Shown one piece after another: positions 9,058 through 18,008 of a stretch of 64,000 nt of DNA. The DNA is taken from positions 1 to 64,000 of the forward strand of contig CAMJML010000013.1 of NCBI GenBank assembly GCA_946407015.1. The letters are read 5' to 3'. The notes under the pieces were generated by a model. It searched no databases. It had not been told where the DNA came from and saw only the letters and a program-made list of their open reading frames with translations. How positions within the stretch are numbered: the stretch's first letter is position 1; each line of letters begins with the position of its first letter. Position numbers and translations under genes: made by a program. The DNA is from an uncultured Selenomonadales bacterium (GTDB taxonomy: Bacteria; Bacillota; Negativicutes; DSM-1736; Dendrosporobacteraceae).

Positions 9058-9618
9058 TTATTTCTCCTTTTTTTTCAAAGCATATTTTGCAATAAAATCG
9101 GTTACTTGATTGGATAATAAGTCAGGAAATGCGGCAATGATTTGTTCCAATGGCCAATTCCACCACTGGATTTCCAGTAAACGGGCAATGGTGGGCTCAT
9201 CAAAGCGGTACCGAATATGCCGGGCGGGATTACCGGCTGTAATGGAGTAAGGCGCCACGTCCTTGGTGACAACACTGCCGGCACCGATCACTGCACCATC
9301 ATGAATGGTGACGCCGGACAGGATGAGTGTGTTCCTGGCAATCCAAACGTCGTTGCCAATGATTACGTCACCTTTGCTTTTGGGATGCCCGGTGATAGGA
9401 GCACCTTCGGCAAACAGGCAGTTAAAAGGATAGGTAGTTACCCAATCCGAGCGATGCTCTCCGCCCAGCAAAATGGTTACTTCTTCGGCGATGGAACAGA
9501 ACTTTCCAATTTTTAAGGTCGCATTTTCGCCCCAGGAAATAACCTTTGGTCCCCCGTAGGTCCAATTACCAATATCATACGCCGCATATAAAGGGTTGTT
9601 TTTGCAATAAAATTCCAT
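9058..9618 (-). CDS. Hexapeptide-repeat acetyltransferase (CatB/xenobiotic acetyltransferase type)
   Basis: A 186-residue left-handed beta-helix acyltransferase. The isoleucine-patch repeats run through the middle (IGNDVWIARNTLILSGV, IHDGAVIGAGSVVTKD), and the family motif AGNPARHIRYRF is near the end. The early part contains WGENATLKIGKFCSIA and GGEHRSDWVTTYPF, typical of the xenobiotic/chloramphenicol acetyltransferase branch, which transfers acetyl from acetyl-CoA to a hydroxyl group. The start is placed at ATG 9618-9616 because AGGAGG (9632-9627 on this strand) precedes it by eight bases; an upstream TTG would add 20 residues without a good ribosome site. The true acceptor is unknown; it could equally be a surface-sugar O-acetyltransferase. 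Confidence 0.85.
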   Translation of the reverse strand: MEFYCKNNPLYAAYDIGNWTYGGPKVISWGENATLKIGKFCSIAEEVTILLGGEHRSDWVTTYPFNCLFAEGAPITGHPKSKGDVIIGNDVWIARNTLILSGVTIHDGAVIGAGSVVTKDVAPYSITAGNPARHIRYRFDEPTIARLLEIQWWNWPLEQIIAAFPDLLSNQVTDFIAKYALKKKEK

Positions 9619-9819
9619 GTGTCCAGCCTCCTGCACATTTTTCGATTTAAGGATCTTTTCTTTCAATATATTCAGCAATTTTCTGTTGTAGCGGAAAAAG
9701 CCATCCGAAACACAGGTGAGTTGATAACCAGATATATCCAGCTGTCAGAGGCTTTCCCAATACCGCCTTTTAATGCTATACTCAAAGCAATATCAGTTAA
9801 GGGGAAGACGGGTTGCGTT

Positions 9820-11136
9820 ATGAAGAAGTTATTATGGACAGTGATCTTGATGATCAGTTTACTGGTTCCGGGCATGGCCTGGGCCAGCGAAAAAACAGAT
9901 TATGATGAAGCTTATAAAATTTATATTGCAGCCGGGATCAGCGTTGCGGCTTATAGTGACCGTATCGGCACTCTGGCCAGCCGTTATCTGGAAGCTGAAG
10001 GCTGGGAAATTGATCGTTACGGTCAGACCCAGGGACAGGACGGGGCACGGTTTGTAGTGGCGAGAAAAGATCTGGGGACAGCCAGTGAAACTTATATTTT
10101 AGCTTTTGTCGGAACCGAAAATGCCGACGATGTCAAATGCGATTTGAAAGTGGACAAGGTTTATTTTGCGGGCAGCAGCATTGCCGAACTAACAGCCAAT
10201 GCCGCGCAAAAAGGACTGAATGAGCAGGTTCCCAAAGTCCATCGGGGCTTTTATGAATTTGTCCAATCCGGTTTAATGGCGCAAGCAGTAGGCACGGATG
10301 GTACAGCCCATTTTATCTCCGAAATTCTGCTGGCGAATAAAAATAGCAAAATCTTGCTTGTAGGCCACAGTTTGGGCGGTGCGGCTGCTACGATAACCGG
10401 GGCGGCCTTGCTCAATCTTGGTGTCGGTCCGGAACAGATTGAAGTCATTACTTTTGGTGCACCGGCTGTTGGCAATGCCGCTTTTGCCGCCAAGTACGAA
10501 CCTGTTTTAAACTTAACCCGTATTGTCATTGAGGGTGACCCGGTAACCGGTGTGCTGCAAACTTTAGTCGGAGGATATCGGCAATTTGGCCGGGAGATTC
10601 GCTGGCACTTGCCCTTTACGACTGACCGCCCTCATCACATTGCCGAATATGTCGACTTAGCCTTGAAAAATTATTATGATAAACGCCAGCGTTTTCGGGA
10701 AGCCACAATGCATATCCCGGCATTACCGGAAAATACGGCAGAACCTAGACTGATTTCGGTAGCGCCCTTGCAAAATACTTTGCCGGATGACTTGCAGTAT
10801 GAATTCTGGTATATGCAAGAAGCACTGCGTGATGAGTATGACAGCCAGTTTTCTGTGTATCGCATGACTGGCCAAGGCCGGACGCAAAGCTGGCTGGAGG
10901 ATGCCCGGCAAGCGGGCAGCCAATGGCTTGTCGTTCCTGAAGTACAGGTTACCCGCCTCAAACAGGCACGGTATACGCACTACATTACGGTCAGCCAGAC
11001 CGTCTATGACGTAAAGAGCGGTGAGGTAGCCCAACTGGCGGTATTTTCTACCGGAACGTATCAATTAACTCCGTTGGAAGCCTTTATCCATAGTTTAAAA
11101 GGCTTGAGCGGACAAGCCTGGGAGCTGCATCATTAG
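9820..11136 (+). CDS. Exported lipase, class 3 family
   Basis: A 438-residue protein with an N-terminal signal peptide (MKKLLWTVILMISLLVPG, cleavage near AWA-S) and a class 3 lipase alpha/beta-hydrolase domain. The nucleophile elbow GHSLG has Ser near residue 184. Candidate acid and base of the triad are Asp in EGDPVTG and His in the HHIAEYV segment. The last 120 or so residues form a separate domain without a recognisable motif. The enzyme would hydrolyse ester lipids outside the cytoplasmic membrane. ATG 9820 is chosen since the signal peptide starts there; upstream in-frame starts would put 67 non-signal residues first. The ribosome site is weak (AAGGGG, about 14 bases away). Confidence 0.82.
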   Translation: MKKLLWTVILMISLLVPGMAWASEKTDYDEAYKIYIAAGISVAAYSDRIGTLASRYLEAEGWEIDRYGQTQGQDGARFVVARKDLGTASETYILAFVGTENADDVKCDLKVDKVYFAGSSIAELTANAAQKGLNEQVPKVHRGFYEFVQSGLMAQAVGTDGTAHFISEILLANKNSKILLVGHSLGGAAATITGAALLNLGVGPEQIEVITFGAPAVGNAAFAAKYEPVLNLTRIVIEGDPVTGVLQTLVGGYRQFGREIRWHLPFTTDRPHHIAEYVDLALKNYYDKRQRFREATMHIPALPENTAEPRLISVAPLQNTLPDDLQYEFWYMQEALRDEYDSQFSVYRMTGQGRTQSWLEDARQAGSQWLVVPEVQVTRLKQARYTHYITVSQTVYDVKSGEVAQLAVFSTGTYQLTPLEAFIHSLKGLSGQAWELHH

Positions 11137-11143
11137 TCCATGG

Positions 11144-11187
11144 CAATAGGCCATCAACCTTTCAAGTTGATGGCCTATTGCGGTTTT
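11144..11187 (+). terminator. Terminator after the lipase gene
   Basis: Perfect 15-base arms (11144-11158, 11166-11180) enclose a 7-base loop and are followed by CGGTTTT. Confidence 0.75.
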
Positions 11188-11367
11188 CTGCAATGACAGA
11201 GTAAAAGAAAAAAGAAATCAAGCAAAATAATGAGCTTGAATTAGCTAATTCAAGAAAAGAAACCTTTATAGCAGCATATTTGCATCAATTTAACGCTTTC
11301 TTATTTTAGTGCATTAAAGTAAAATAGTTACAGGATTGATACTATGTGTATGAGTGGAGGACTTACC

Positions 11368-12150
11368 ATGAAAAAAATTATGGCCCTGATCTTGTTGGTA
11401 TTGATGGCCGGACTGGTACTGGCAGGCTGTGGAGCGACCGAAACCAAGGCTCCGGCGAAGAAAAAAATTGTAATTGGTTTGGATGACAGTTTTCCGCCGA
11501 TGGGTTTTAGGGACGAAAAAAATAACATTGTCGGCTTTGATATCGATATGGCTAAAGAAGCAGCCAAAAGGCTGGGCATGGATGTTGAGTTTAAGGCGAT
11601 TGACTGGAGCAGCAAAGAGGCCGAACTGAACGGCAAACGGATTGACGCTTTGTGGAATGGGATGAATATTACCGAAGAACGCAAAAAGAACGTTTTGTTT
11701 AGCGAACCGTATATGGAGAGCAAACAATTAATCTTTGTATTGGCGGGATCTCCCATAAAAAGTGCGGCTGATTTAGCCGGTAAGGCTGTTGGCGTTCAAC
11801 AGGCCAGCATCGGTGAAGAAGTTGTCCTGAAAGATGCCACGCTGAAAAATTCATTGAAAGAATTCAAGCAATACCCTGATTTCATTGCCGCTTTTATGGA
11901 TTTGAAAACCGGCCGGCTTGACGCTGTTGTCACCGACGAAATCCTCGGACGCTACTATATGTCGAAAGAGGCTGGCAAATATATCGCGATTGAACAGCCG
12001 CTGGGAGAAGTAGGTACATACGGAGTTGGTTTTAGAAAAGAAGATACTGAGCTGCGCAATAAAGTGCAGGCCGTTCTTGATGAAATGAAAAAGGACGGAA
12101 CTTCCGCGAAAATTTCGACCCAGTGGTTTGGAACCGATATTGTAAAGTAA
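11368..12150 (+). CDS. Polar amino acid ABC transporter, substrate-binding lipoprotein
   Basis: A 260-residue family 3 solute-binding protein. Lipoprotein signal MKKIMALILLVLMAGLVLAGC is seen at the N-terminus; the mature part opens with KIVIGLDDSFPPMGFRDE, the family hallmark, and continues with VGFDIDMAKEAAKRLG and the GKAVGVQQ hinge segment. It binds a polar amino acid such as cystine, glutamine, arginine or histidine; the exact ligand cannot be read. ATG 11368 follows GGAGG by seven bases; an ATG at 11344 would precede the signal peptide. It leads a three-gene importer, with a stem-loop before the permease gene. Confidence 0.9.
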   Translation: MKKIMALILLVLMAGLVLAGCGATETKAPAKKKIVIGLDDSFPPMGFRDEKNNIVGFDIDMAKEAAKRLGMDVEFKAIDWSSKEAELNGKRIDALWNGMNITEERKKNVLFSEPYMESKQLIFVLAGSPIKSAADLAGKAVGVQQASIGEEVVLKDATLKNSLKEFKQYPDFIAAFMDLKTGRLDAVVTDEILGRYYMSKEAGKYIAIEQPLGEVGTYGVGFRKEDTELRNKVQAVLDEMKKDGTSAKISTQWFGTDIVK

Positions 12151-12160
12151 GCTGAAAAAA

Positions 12161-12194
12161 GGGCTAATGGTGGTTCGCCATTAGCCCTCTCATT
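12161..12194 (+). terminator. Intercistronic hairpin, partial terminator between receptor and permease
   Basis: GGGCTAATGG (12161-12170) pairs perfectly with CCATTAGCCC (12178-12187), then TCTCATTT. The imperfect T-run inside an operon suggests attenuation or mRNA protection, giving more binding protein than permease. Confidence 0.6.
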
Positions 12195-12234
12195 TACTGC
12201 CTTTTGGTAAAAGCCGGAGAAAAGGAGAATCGCC

Positions 12235-12885
12235 GTGGAATTTACTGCAATGCTTAGACCTATGCTGGAGGGGGCTGCCGTTACCCTGCAGATGTTCTTT
12301 ATCACGCTGCTGCTCTCATTACCGCTAGGACTGATCGTGGCATTAGCGAGGCTTTCGAACTATAAGCCGTTAAGCTTGATCGTTGAGGTGTATATTTGGC
12401 TGATGCGGGGAACGCCGCTGATGCTGCAATTATTATTTGTGTATTACGCTTTGCCGCTGATTCCTTATATTGGCGTAAAGCTGCCGGATTTCCCAGCTGC
12501 CGTTGTAGCTTTTGTCTTCAACTACGCAGCCTATTTTGCCGAGATCTTCCGGGCCGGGATTCAATCCATTGAACGGGGGCAATATGAAGCCGGCAAGGCG
12601 TTGGGAATGACCTATGGCCAAACCATGAAACGCATTATCATTCCTCAAATGATTAAACGCGTATTGCCGCCGGTCAGCAATGAGACCATTACACTGGTTA
12701 AAGATACTTCGCTGATTTATGTACTGGCAATGAATGATTTGCTCAGAACAGCCCGCACCATTGTCCAGCGGGATTTTGACATGACACCGTTTGTGGTTGC
12801 GGCTGTATTTTATTTAGCCATGACCTTGGTTCTGACCTGGATTTTTAATAAACTTGAGCAGCGCTATGCCGCCTATGATGAATAG
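12235..12885 (+). CDS. Polar amino acid ABC transporter permease (HisM/GlnP type)
   Basis: A 216-residue membrane protein with about five hydrophobic segments. The ATPase-contact loop [21 protein letters not shown] is present, along with the family features [16 protein letters not shown] and [14 protein letters not shown]. It forms the translocation pore, probably as a homodimer since only one permease gene is present. Translation starts at GTG 12235 behind AAAGGAGAA. It lies between the binding protein (after a hairpin) and the ATPase. Confidence 0.91.
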   Translation: MEFTAMLRPMLEGAAVTLQMFFITLLLSLPLGLIVALARLSNYKPLSLIVEVYIWLMRGTPLMLQLLFVYYALPLIPYIGVKLPDFPAAVVAFVFNYAAYFAEIFRAGIQSIERGQYEAGKALGMTYGQTMKRIIIPQMIKRVLPPVSNETITLVKDTSLIYVLAMNDLLRTARTIVQRDFDMTPFVVAAVFYLAMTLVLTWIFNKLEQRYAAYDE

Positions 12886-12898
12886 GAGTGACAATAGG

Positions 12899-13657
12899 AT
12901 GAAGATGATCCGTATGAAAAATATCCGTAAAAGCTTTCATAATCTGGAGGTTTTAAAAGGCATTGAGCTTGAAGTTGATCCGGGAGAAGTGGTGGCGATT
13001 ATCGGACCGTCCGGGTCGGGAAAAAGTACGTTGCTTCGCTGTTTAAACCGGCTGGAAACCATTGATCAGGGAAGTATTGAAATTGAGGGTGAAGTGCTGG
13101 CCTCGGCAGGTCCGGATGGACGCAGCCGCTATGTACAGGAGGATCAAGCCAGGGCTATTTGCCATAAAATGGGGATGGTTTTTCAGCAATTTAATTTATT
13201 TCCCCATATGACCGTACTGGATAATCTCATTGAGGCACCCATGACGGTAAAAGGGGTTAAAAAAGAGAGCATTGTTCCCCAGGCTGAAGAATTGCTGCGT
13301 AAAGTGGGTTTGTATGAAAAAAAGGACAATTATCCATCCCGTCTGTCCGGCGGGCAGAAACAGCGGGTTGCCATTGCCAGGGCCTTGGCTATGCAGCCTG
13401 ATATTATGCTGTTTGATGAACCCACTTCGGCTCTTGACCCTGAACTTACGGGCGAGGTTTTAAAAGCCATGCGCCAATTGGCGCAGGAACACATGACCAT
13501 GCTGGTGGTCACACATGAGATGGCCTTTGCCCGCGAGGTGGCTCAACGGGTGATTTTTATGGATAATGGGGAGATTGTTGAGGCCGGTACGCCTGAACAA
13601 CTATTCGGTTCGCCCCAGCACGCCCGGACGCAAGCTTTTTTAAACAGCATGTTGTAG
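12899..13657 (+). CDS. Polar amino acid ABC transporter ATPase (HisP/GlnQ type)
   Basis: A 252-residue ATPase powering the importer. Walker [11 protein letters not shown]-loop [12 protein letters not shown], signature [15 protein letters not shown], Walker [16 protein letters not shown] and switch VVTHE are all intact. The [12 protein letters not shown] run is typical for amino acid ATPases. AGGAGTG (12884-12890) supports ATG 12899, eight bases away; longer upstream starts would run back into the permease gene. A ~20-residue insertion between the first beta strands ([16 protein letters not shown]) is seen in a subset of this family. Confidence 0.92.
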   Translation: MKMIRMKNIRKSFHNLEVLKGIELEVDPGEVVAIIGPSGSGKSTLLRCLNRLETIDQGSIEIEGEVLASAGPDGRSRYVQEDQARAICHKMGMVFQQFNLFPHMTVLDNLIEAPMTVKGVKKESIVPQAEELLRKVGLYEKKDNYPSRLSGGQKQRVAIARALAMQPDIMLFDEPTSALDPELTGEVLKAMRQLAQEHMTMLVVTHEMAFAREVAQRVIFMDNGEIVEAGTPEQLFGSPQHARTQAFLNSML

Positions 13658-13669
13658 GAGGCGATCATT

Positions 13670-13948
13670 ATGGAGATAAATCGCTATAGCGAACCTTTTA
13701 CTCCTTTGACAGAACGGGTTCTGAAGGAAGATCCGCTGTTGCTTCCGGCCTTAGAGCAATTGCAGGAGGTTATGGGCCAGGAATCTTTCGAGCAATATAT
13801 CAATACCCTGGCGGCGTTAAGAAAATCCGGAGATCATTTGCTGATGATTAGCCGCAAAGAAATTTATCGTTCAATTTTAATGAGCCGGTTTTTACCGGCC
13901 ATAAAAGCTTGTTTTGCTGTTCGGTTTGTACGTATTGTCAGTCAATAA
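13670..13948 (+). CDS. Small protein resembling the DnaA N-terminal domain
   Basis: A 92-residue soluble protein with a strong ribosome site (AGGAGG, 8 bases before ATG 13670), 12 bases after the amino acid ABC ATPase gene and thus probably in its operon. The second half (residues about 30-90) follows the DnaA domain I pattern: a helix, SFEQYI in place of SFETWM, a short strand GDHLLMIS, then EIYRSILMSRFLPAI in place of the DnaA segment ending LESRYLHLI. It has no AAA+ or DNA-binding domain. Domain I of DnaA binds partner proteins such as DnaB or initiation regulators, so a decoy or adaptor role is conceivable. The similarity is judged by eye; otherwise the function is unknown. Confidence 0.55.
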   Translation: MEINRYSEPFTPLTERVLKEDPLLLPALEQLQEVMGQESFEQYINTLAALRKSGDHLLMISRKEIYRSILMSRFLPAIKACFAVRFVRIVSQ

Positions 13949-13954
13949 TGCTTA

Positions 13955-13997
13955 AACAGGCTCAGGCGCCACCGGTGCCTGAGCCTGTTGTTTTTTG
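13955..13997 (+). terminator. Terminator of the amino acid ABC operon
   Basis: AACAGGCTCAGGC (13955-13967) pairs with GCCTGAGCCTGTT (13977-13989), followed by GTTTTTTG. Confidence 0.85.
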
Positions 13998-14043
13998 AAT
14001 GAAATCAGGGGAACTGAGACAGGCTAGTAAGAATTCAAGGATA

Positions 14044-14095
14044 TTGACATTGGCTAGTGATTGTCATATACTCGATATATACCCTACGGGGGTAT
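14044..14095 (+). promoter_or_regulatory. csoR-copA promoter with CsoR-type copper operator
   Basis: TTGACA (14044-14049) and TATACT (14067-14072) are separated by exactly 17 bases. Directly downstream, ATACCC (14079-14084) and GGGTAT (14090-14095) form an inverted repeat around TACGG, matching the GC-centred TACCC...GGGTA form of CsoR sites. The operator covers the start point, so apo-CsoR should block transcription until Cu(I) binds. Confidence 0.8.
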
Positions 14096-14116
14096 GGTAT
14101 ACAAGGGGGGCTTGCG

Positions 14117-14386
14117 GTGTTAAATGATAAAGAAAAAGCCGATCTTAGACAGCGCTTGAAAAAAGTTTCAGGTCAAATTAACGGGATTGATAAAATGCTG
14201 GAAGACAGTCGTTATTGTGTCGATATTCTGCAACAGATTTTAGCTGCCCGTGCCGCACTCAATAAAGTGGCTTTGCTGATTTTAGAGAGTCACGCCAAAA
14301 GCTGTATTGTTACGGCCATTAAGGAAGACCGGGCCGAGCAAAGTATTGATGAATTCATGGGGGTCTTAAAACAGTTTAATAAATGA
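14117..14386 (+). CDS. csoR: Copper-sensing transcriptional repressor CsoR
   Basis: An 89-residue all-helical repressor of the CsoR/FrmR family (LKKVSGQINGIDKMLEDSRYC). The three Cu(I) ligands of true CsoR are present: Cys in RYCVD, and His and Cys spaced HxxxC in SHAKSC. It dissociates from DNA on binding Cu(I), freeing the promoter for csoR and copA. GTG 14117 follows AGGGGGG by six bases; in-frame starts further upstream lie inside the promoter and operator. copA follows after 90 bases on the same strand, which explains the copper role, and the operator is visible upstream. Confidence 0.9.
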   Translation: MLNDKEKADLRQRLKKVSGQINGIDKMLEDSRYCVDILQQILAARAALNKVALLILESHAKSCIVTAIKEDRAEQSIDEFMGVLKQFNK

Positions 14387-14476
14387 CCGGAACGGGAAAG
14401 CCCCCGGTATCAATGAACGGACGTACCGGTCATGGGCAGAAAAAGCGTCCGGTATGGTCAAAAAGGATGTGAGATC

Positions 14477-16897
14477 ATGAATCAAGAGAAAAAAACAACA
14501 ACAGTTCAGTTCAAAATTTCCGGGATGTCTTGTGCGGCCTGCGCCGCCCGGATTGAAAAAGGACTGGGAAAACTGAACGGTGTGGAAAAGGCGAACGTCA
14601 ATTTTGCCGCTGAAACCGCCAATGTACTTTTTGATCCCGGCCAAGTGAAGATAGCCGATTTACTAAGTAAAATTGAAACGCTGGGATTTCAGGTTGTCAC
14701 GGACAAGGCGGAATTCAAAATTTCCGGAATGAGTTGTGCCGCTTGCGCCGCCAGGGTTGAAAAAGCCCTGCGGGGGATGCCTGGGGTTTATCAGGCCACC
14801 GTTAACTTTGCGGCGGAAAAAGCAGCGGTCGAGTATAACGCCGGCGGGGTGACGGTTGCCCAGCTTCAGGAACGGGTTGGCAAGCTGGGTTTTCAGGCTC
14901 ATAACATTGCGGATGCCAGACAAATCGACCGGGAAAAGCAGGTCCGGGAAGAGGAAATCCGTGGTCAACGGTTCCGGTTTGTGCTGTCGGCAGTTTTATC
15001 GTTGCCGCTCTTAAGCGCCATGATTTTACATTCGGCCGGGATTATGGGAAAAGTCGGCGACTTTTTGATGAATCCTTATGTGCAGCTTATCCTGGCGACT
15101 CCAGTCCAGTTTATTGCCGGCTGGCCTTTTTACCGGGGAGCCTATGCGGCCTTAAGCAACAAGAGTGCCAACATGGATGTTTTGGTCGCCCTGGGAACAT
15201 CGTCCGCCTATTTCTACAGCATTGCCAATATGCTGACTGGAAATCCGCATTTATATTTTGAGACTTCTGCCATTTTGATTACCTTGATCATTCTTGGCAA
15301 GCTGCTGGAAGCGACGGCGAAGGGCCGTACTTCCGAAGCTATAAAAGCATTGATGGGCCTACAGGCTAAGACAGCCAGGCTGGTGCGTGACGGTGTTGAA
15401 GTGGATGTACCGATTGAGGCCGTTGTCGTACATGATGTTGTCGTTGTACGTCCAGGCGAAAAAATTCCGGTTGACGGGGTGATTCTTGAGGGGACTTCAA
15501 CGATCGACGAGTCGATGTTAACGGGTGAAAGCCTTCCTGTTGATAAAAAAGCCGGGGATGAAGTCATTGGTGCAACGATGAATAAATTTGGCACCTTTAC
15601 ATTCCGGGCTACTAAGGTTGGTAAAGATACGGCACTGGCGCAGATTGTCCGCATTGTTGAAGAGGCCCAGGGCTCAAAAGCTCCAATCCAGCGTTTTGCC
15701 GATGTCGTTTCCGGATACTTTGTGCCTGCCGTCGTCAGTTTGGCGGTGCTGACCTTTTTAGCCTGGTACTTCATTTTTGATCCTGGTAATTTCTCCAGGG
15801 CACTGGTCAATTTTACCGCTGTTATGGTCATTGCCTGCCCTTGTGCGCTTGGGCTGGCTACCCCTACCTCCATTATGGTTGGAACAGGCAAAGGGGCTGA
15901 AAATGGTATTCTGATCAAAGGGGCCGAGCATTTGGAAAATGCCCACCGCCTTACTACCATTGTGCTGGATAAAACCGGCACTATTACCAAGGGGCAGCCG
16001 GAGGTTACCGATATCATTTCCTTAACCGGCCTGCCTGAGCAGGAGGTGCTGGCAATTGCCGCCCGGGTAGAAAAAAAATCCGAGCATCCTCTCGCTGAAG
16101 CTATTGTCAAGTATGGCCGGGAGCAAGGGATCGCACTGGAAGATCCGCAGCAATTTCATGCCATTCCTGGTCACGGTGTCAGTGCGATTGTTGATGGACG
16201 CCAGGTGCTGGTAGGGACCCGTAAACTCATGCGGGACAACCAGGTGGCTATTGATTCGGTACAAAGTGATATTGAAAAATTGGAGCAGCAAGGTAAGACC
16301 GTTATGCTGCTGGCACTTGACCGTGGGATGGCCGGCTTGATTGCAGTGGCTGATACGGTAAAGGAAAATTCGGCTCAAGCCGTGACTGAACTGAAACAGC
16401 TTGGAATAGAAGTCTGGATGATTACCGGCGATAACGAACGCGCAGCTAAAGCCATCGCAGAACGTGTCGGGATCGACAATGTCCTGGCTGAAGTGCTGCC
16501 TGAGCATAAAGCCGAGAAAGTGTCGGCATTAAAACAAACGGGCAAAGTGGTGGCTATGGTCGGGGACGGGATTAATGATGCTCCGGCTTTGGCTACTGCC
16601 GATGTCGGCTTTGCGATTGGTACCGGAACCGATGTAGCCATCGAGGCGGCCGATATTACGCTTATGCGTGGTGATTTGCAGGGGATTGTAGCAGCGATTA
16701 AATTAAGTAAGGCTACTATGCTGAATATCAAGCAAAATCTCTTTTGGGCCCTAATCTATAATTCTATTGGGATACCGATTGCGGCAGCCGGCTATTTATC
16801 GCCTGTTTTAGCCGGTGCGGCCATGGCTTTCAGTTCGGTTTCTGTTGTGCTAAATGCTTTACGCCTGAAACGCTTTCAGCCTTACTCAGGCCAATAA
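14477..16897 (+). CDS. copA: Copper-exporting P1B-type ATPase CopA
   Basis: An 806-residue pump that exports Cu(I) across the cytoplasmic membrane. It has two N-terminal heavy-metal-binding domains, each with [10 protein letters not shown] (near residues 15 and 83), six to eight membrane segments, actuator TGES, the transport motif CPC near residue 454, phosphorylation motif DKTGT, the SEHPLAEA His-Pro motif, and the hinge GDGINDAP. The Tyr-Asn and Met residues of the last two membrane helices ([17 protein letters not shown]) fit Cu(I) specificity. ATG 14477 is preceded by AAGGATGTGAG. It is cotranscribed with csoR. Confidence 0.95.
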   Translation: MNQEKKTTTVQFKISGMSCAACAARIEKGLGKLNGVEKANVNFAAETANVLFDPGQVKIADLLSKIETLGFQVVTDKAEFKISGMSCAACAARVEKALRGMPGVYQATVNFAAEKAAVEYNAGGVTVAQLQERVGKLGFQAHNIADARQIDREKQVREEEIRGQRFRFVLSAVLSLPLLSAMILHSAGIMGKVGDFLMNPYVQLILATPVQFIAGWPFYRGAYAALSNKSANMDVLVALGTSSAYFYSIANMLTGNPHLYFETSAILITLIILGKLLEATAKGRTSEAIKALMGLQAKTARLVRDGVEVDVPIEAVVVHDVVVVRPGEKIPVDGVILEGTSTIDESMLTGESLPVDKKAGDEVIGATMNKFGTFTFRATKVGKDTALAQIVRIVEEAQGSKAPIQRFADVVSGYFVPAVVSLAVLTFLAWYFIFDPGNFSRALVNFTAVMVIACPCALGLATPTSIMVGTGKGAENGILIKGAEHLENAHRLTTIVLDKTGTITKGQPEVTDIISLTGLPEQEVLAIAARVEKKSEHPLAEAIVKYGREQGIALEDPQQFHAIPGHGVSAIVDGRQVLVGTRKLMRDNQVAIDSVQSDIEKLEQQGKTVMLLALDRGMAGLIAVADTVKENSAQAVTELKQLGIEVWMITGDNERAAKAIAERVGIDNVLAEVLPEHKAEKVSALKQTGKVVAMVGDGINDAPALATADVGFAIGTGTDVAIEAADITLMRGDLQGIVAAIKLSKATMLNIKQNLFWALIYNSIGIPIAAAGYLSPVLAGAAMAFSSVSVVLNALRLKRFQPYSGQ

Positions 16898-16918
16898 AAT
16901 TCCTGGAGGATATAAACC

Positions 16919-17647
16919 ATGAAACTGGATGTTAAACTGCTGCCGAAAGAATCAGCAACCGGAGATCTTTCCGATACGGTGTGTATTGTGCTGGATATCT
17001 TTCGGGCAACCACGTGTATTGTGACTTCCATGGCCAATGGCTGCAAGACCATGATTCCTGTTCTTTCCATCGAAGATGCCAAGAATCTTGCTGCTCACAT
17101 TGGACCGGCTTTAATGGCCGGGGAACGTCAGTCGATAAAAATAGAGGGCTGCCATATTGGCAATTCTCCGTATGAGTTTTGTGAAGATATCGTCAATCAG
17201 GCTACTATTGTCATGACAACCACCAATGGCACAGTAGCGATCAAGGCAACAGACGGGGCTTATCGCACGCTGATCGGGTCATTTTTAAATGCCAGTGCTC
17301 TCTGCCGTAAAGCCAAGCAATATGATAAGGATATTCTTATTGTTTGTGCGGGAACGGATGGTCTGTTTTCATTGGAAGATGCGTTATGTGCAGGATTTCT
17401 GATTGAGCTTCTGCGTTCCGACGGACAAGTGGAGTTAACCGATTCTGCTCAAGGGGCGCACCTGATGTATCTTGCAGCTAAAAATGATCTCCTGGCTGCG
17501 GCCATTAACAGCCGCAACGGCCAGCGTTTAGTACATTTAAACAAAATGGATGATATCCGTTACTGTTTCCAAATTGATTTGCTGGATATTGTCCCGGAAT
17601 ATGAGGAGGGCAGGATCAAGATGAGCGGCTGTTCAACTGGACCTTGA
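16919..17647 (+). CDS. comB: 2-phosphosulfolactate phosphatase family protein ComB
   Basis: A 242-residue protein with the complete ComB pattern: VLDIFRATTCIV near the N-terminus, ERQSIKIEGCHIGNSP, the TTTNGTVAI motif and CAGTDGLFSLEDALCAG. In methanogens the family dephosphorylates phosphosulfolactate in coenzyme M biosynthesis; in many Firmicutes it occurs alone and its substrate is not established. No ComA or ComC partner is present here. It lies 21 bases after copA with GGAGG eight bases before ATG 16919, so it probably shares the copper operon transcript, but no functional link to copper is known. A terminator follows. Confidence 0.85.
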   Translation: MKLDVKLLPKESATGDLSDTVCIVLDIFRATTCIVTSMANGCKTMIPVLSIEDAKNLAAHIGPALMAGERQSIKIEGCHIGNSPYEFCEDIVNQATIVMTTTNGTVAIKATDGAYRTLIGSFLNASALCRKAKQYDKDILIVCAGTDGLFSLEDALCAGFLIELLRSDGQVELTDSAQGAHLMYLAAKNDLLAAAINSRNGQRLVHLNKMDDIRYCFQIDLLDIVPEYEEGRIKMSGCSTGP

Positions 17648-17714
17648 TGTTAGGATATAAAAGATCTAATGTTATCGTCTGAAACCGATGAGACAGGAAC
17701 AGAAAGCAAAGAAT

Positions 17715-17759
17715 CCCTTAGTAATGTCGTTTTACGATATTACTAAGGGGTGTATTTTT
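17715..17759 (+). terminator. Terminator of the csoR-copA-comB unit
   Basis: CCCTTAGTAAT (17715-17725) pairs with ATTACTAAGGG (17739-17749), the stem continuing with TCGT/ACGA, followed by GTGTATTTTTAT. Confidence 0.75.
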
Positions 17760-18008
17760 ATGTCAAACTAATATAATATCAAATAATAAGAATTACCCAT
17801 GTAGCTTAGATGATAAGAAATATTTTTACCAAACTATTATCGCTAAGGACTGCCATGTGCTCAATAGCCTTGTTAAATATGTTTTACATAATTTATTGTA
17901 AAATTGGTATTGCGATAAAGAAGAAGAATTTTATATAATTTTATATAATAATCATTAGCGATACAATAATGAATTTCGAATTTAATATGTGAAATTTGGA
18001 GTGAGCAT
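17760..18008. promoter_or_regulatory. AT-rich intergenic region upstream of the IclR gene
   Basis: The stretch holds no gene. Visible structure: inverted repeat TTTTACA (17882-17888)/TGTAAAA (17897-17903), tandem ATTTTATATA units around 17928-17950, and two GCGATA words (17912-17917 and 17959-17964). These are plausible regulator sites for the IclR gene. The base composition shifts to strongly AT-rich here compared with the copper operon. Confidence 0.35.

Noticed and set aside
9619-9819. 67-residue N-terminal extension of the lipase
   Set aside because: It would place the signal peptide in the interior; the ATG at 9820 starts exactly at the signal peptide.
15214-16110. 298-codon open frame on the minus strand opposite copA
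   Set aside because: copA is intact with all P-type ATPase motifs; the opposite frame has low-complexity Ser/Thr-rich translation and no ribosome site, so it is a shadow.
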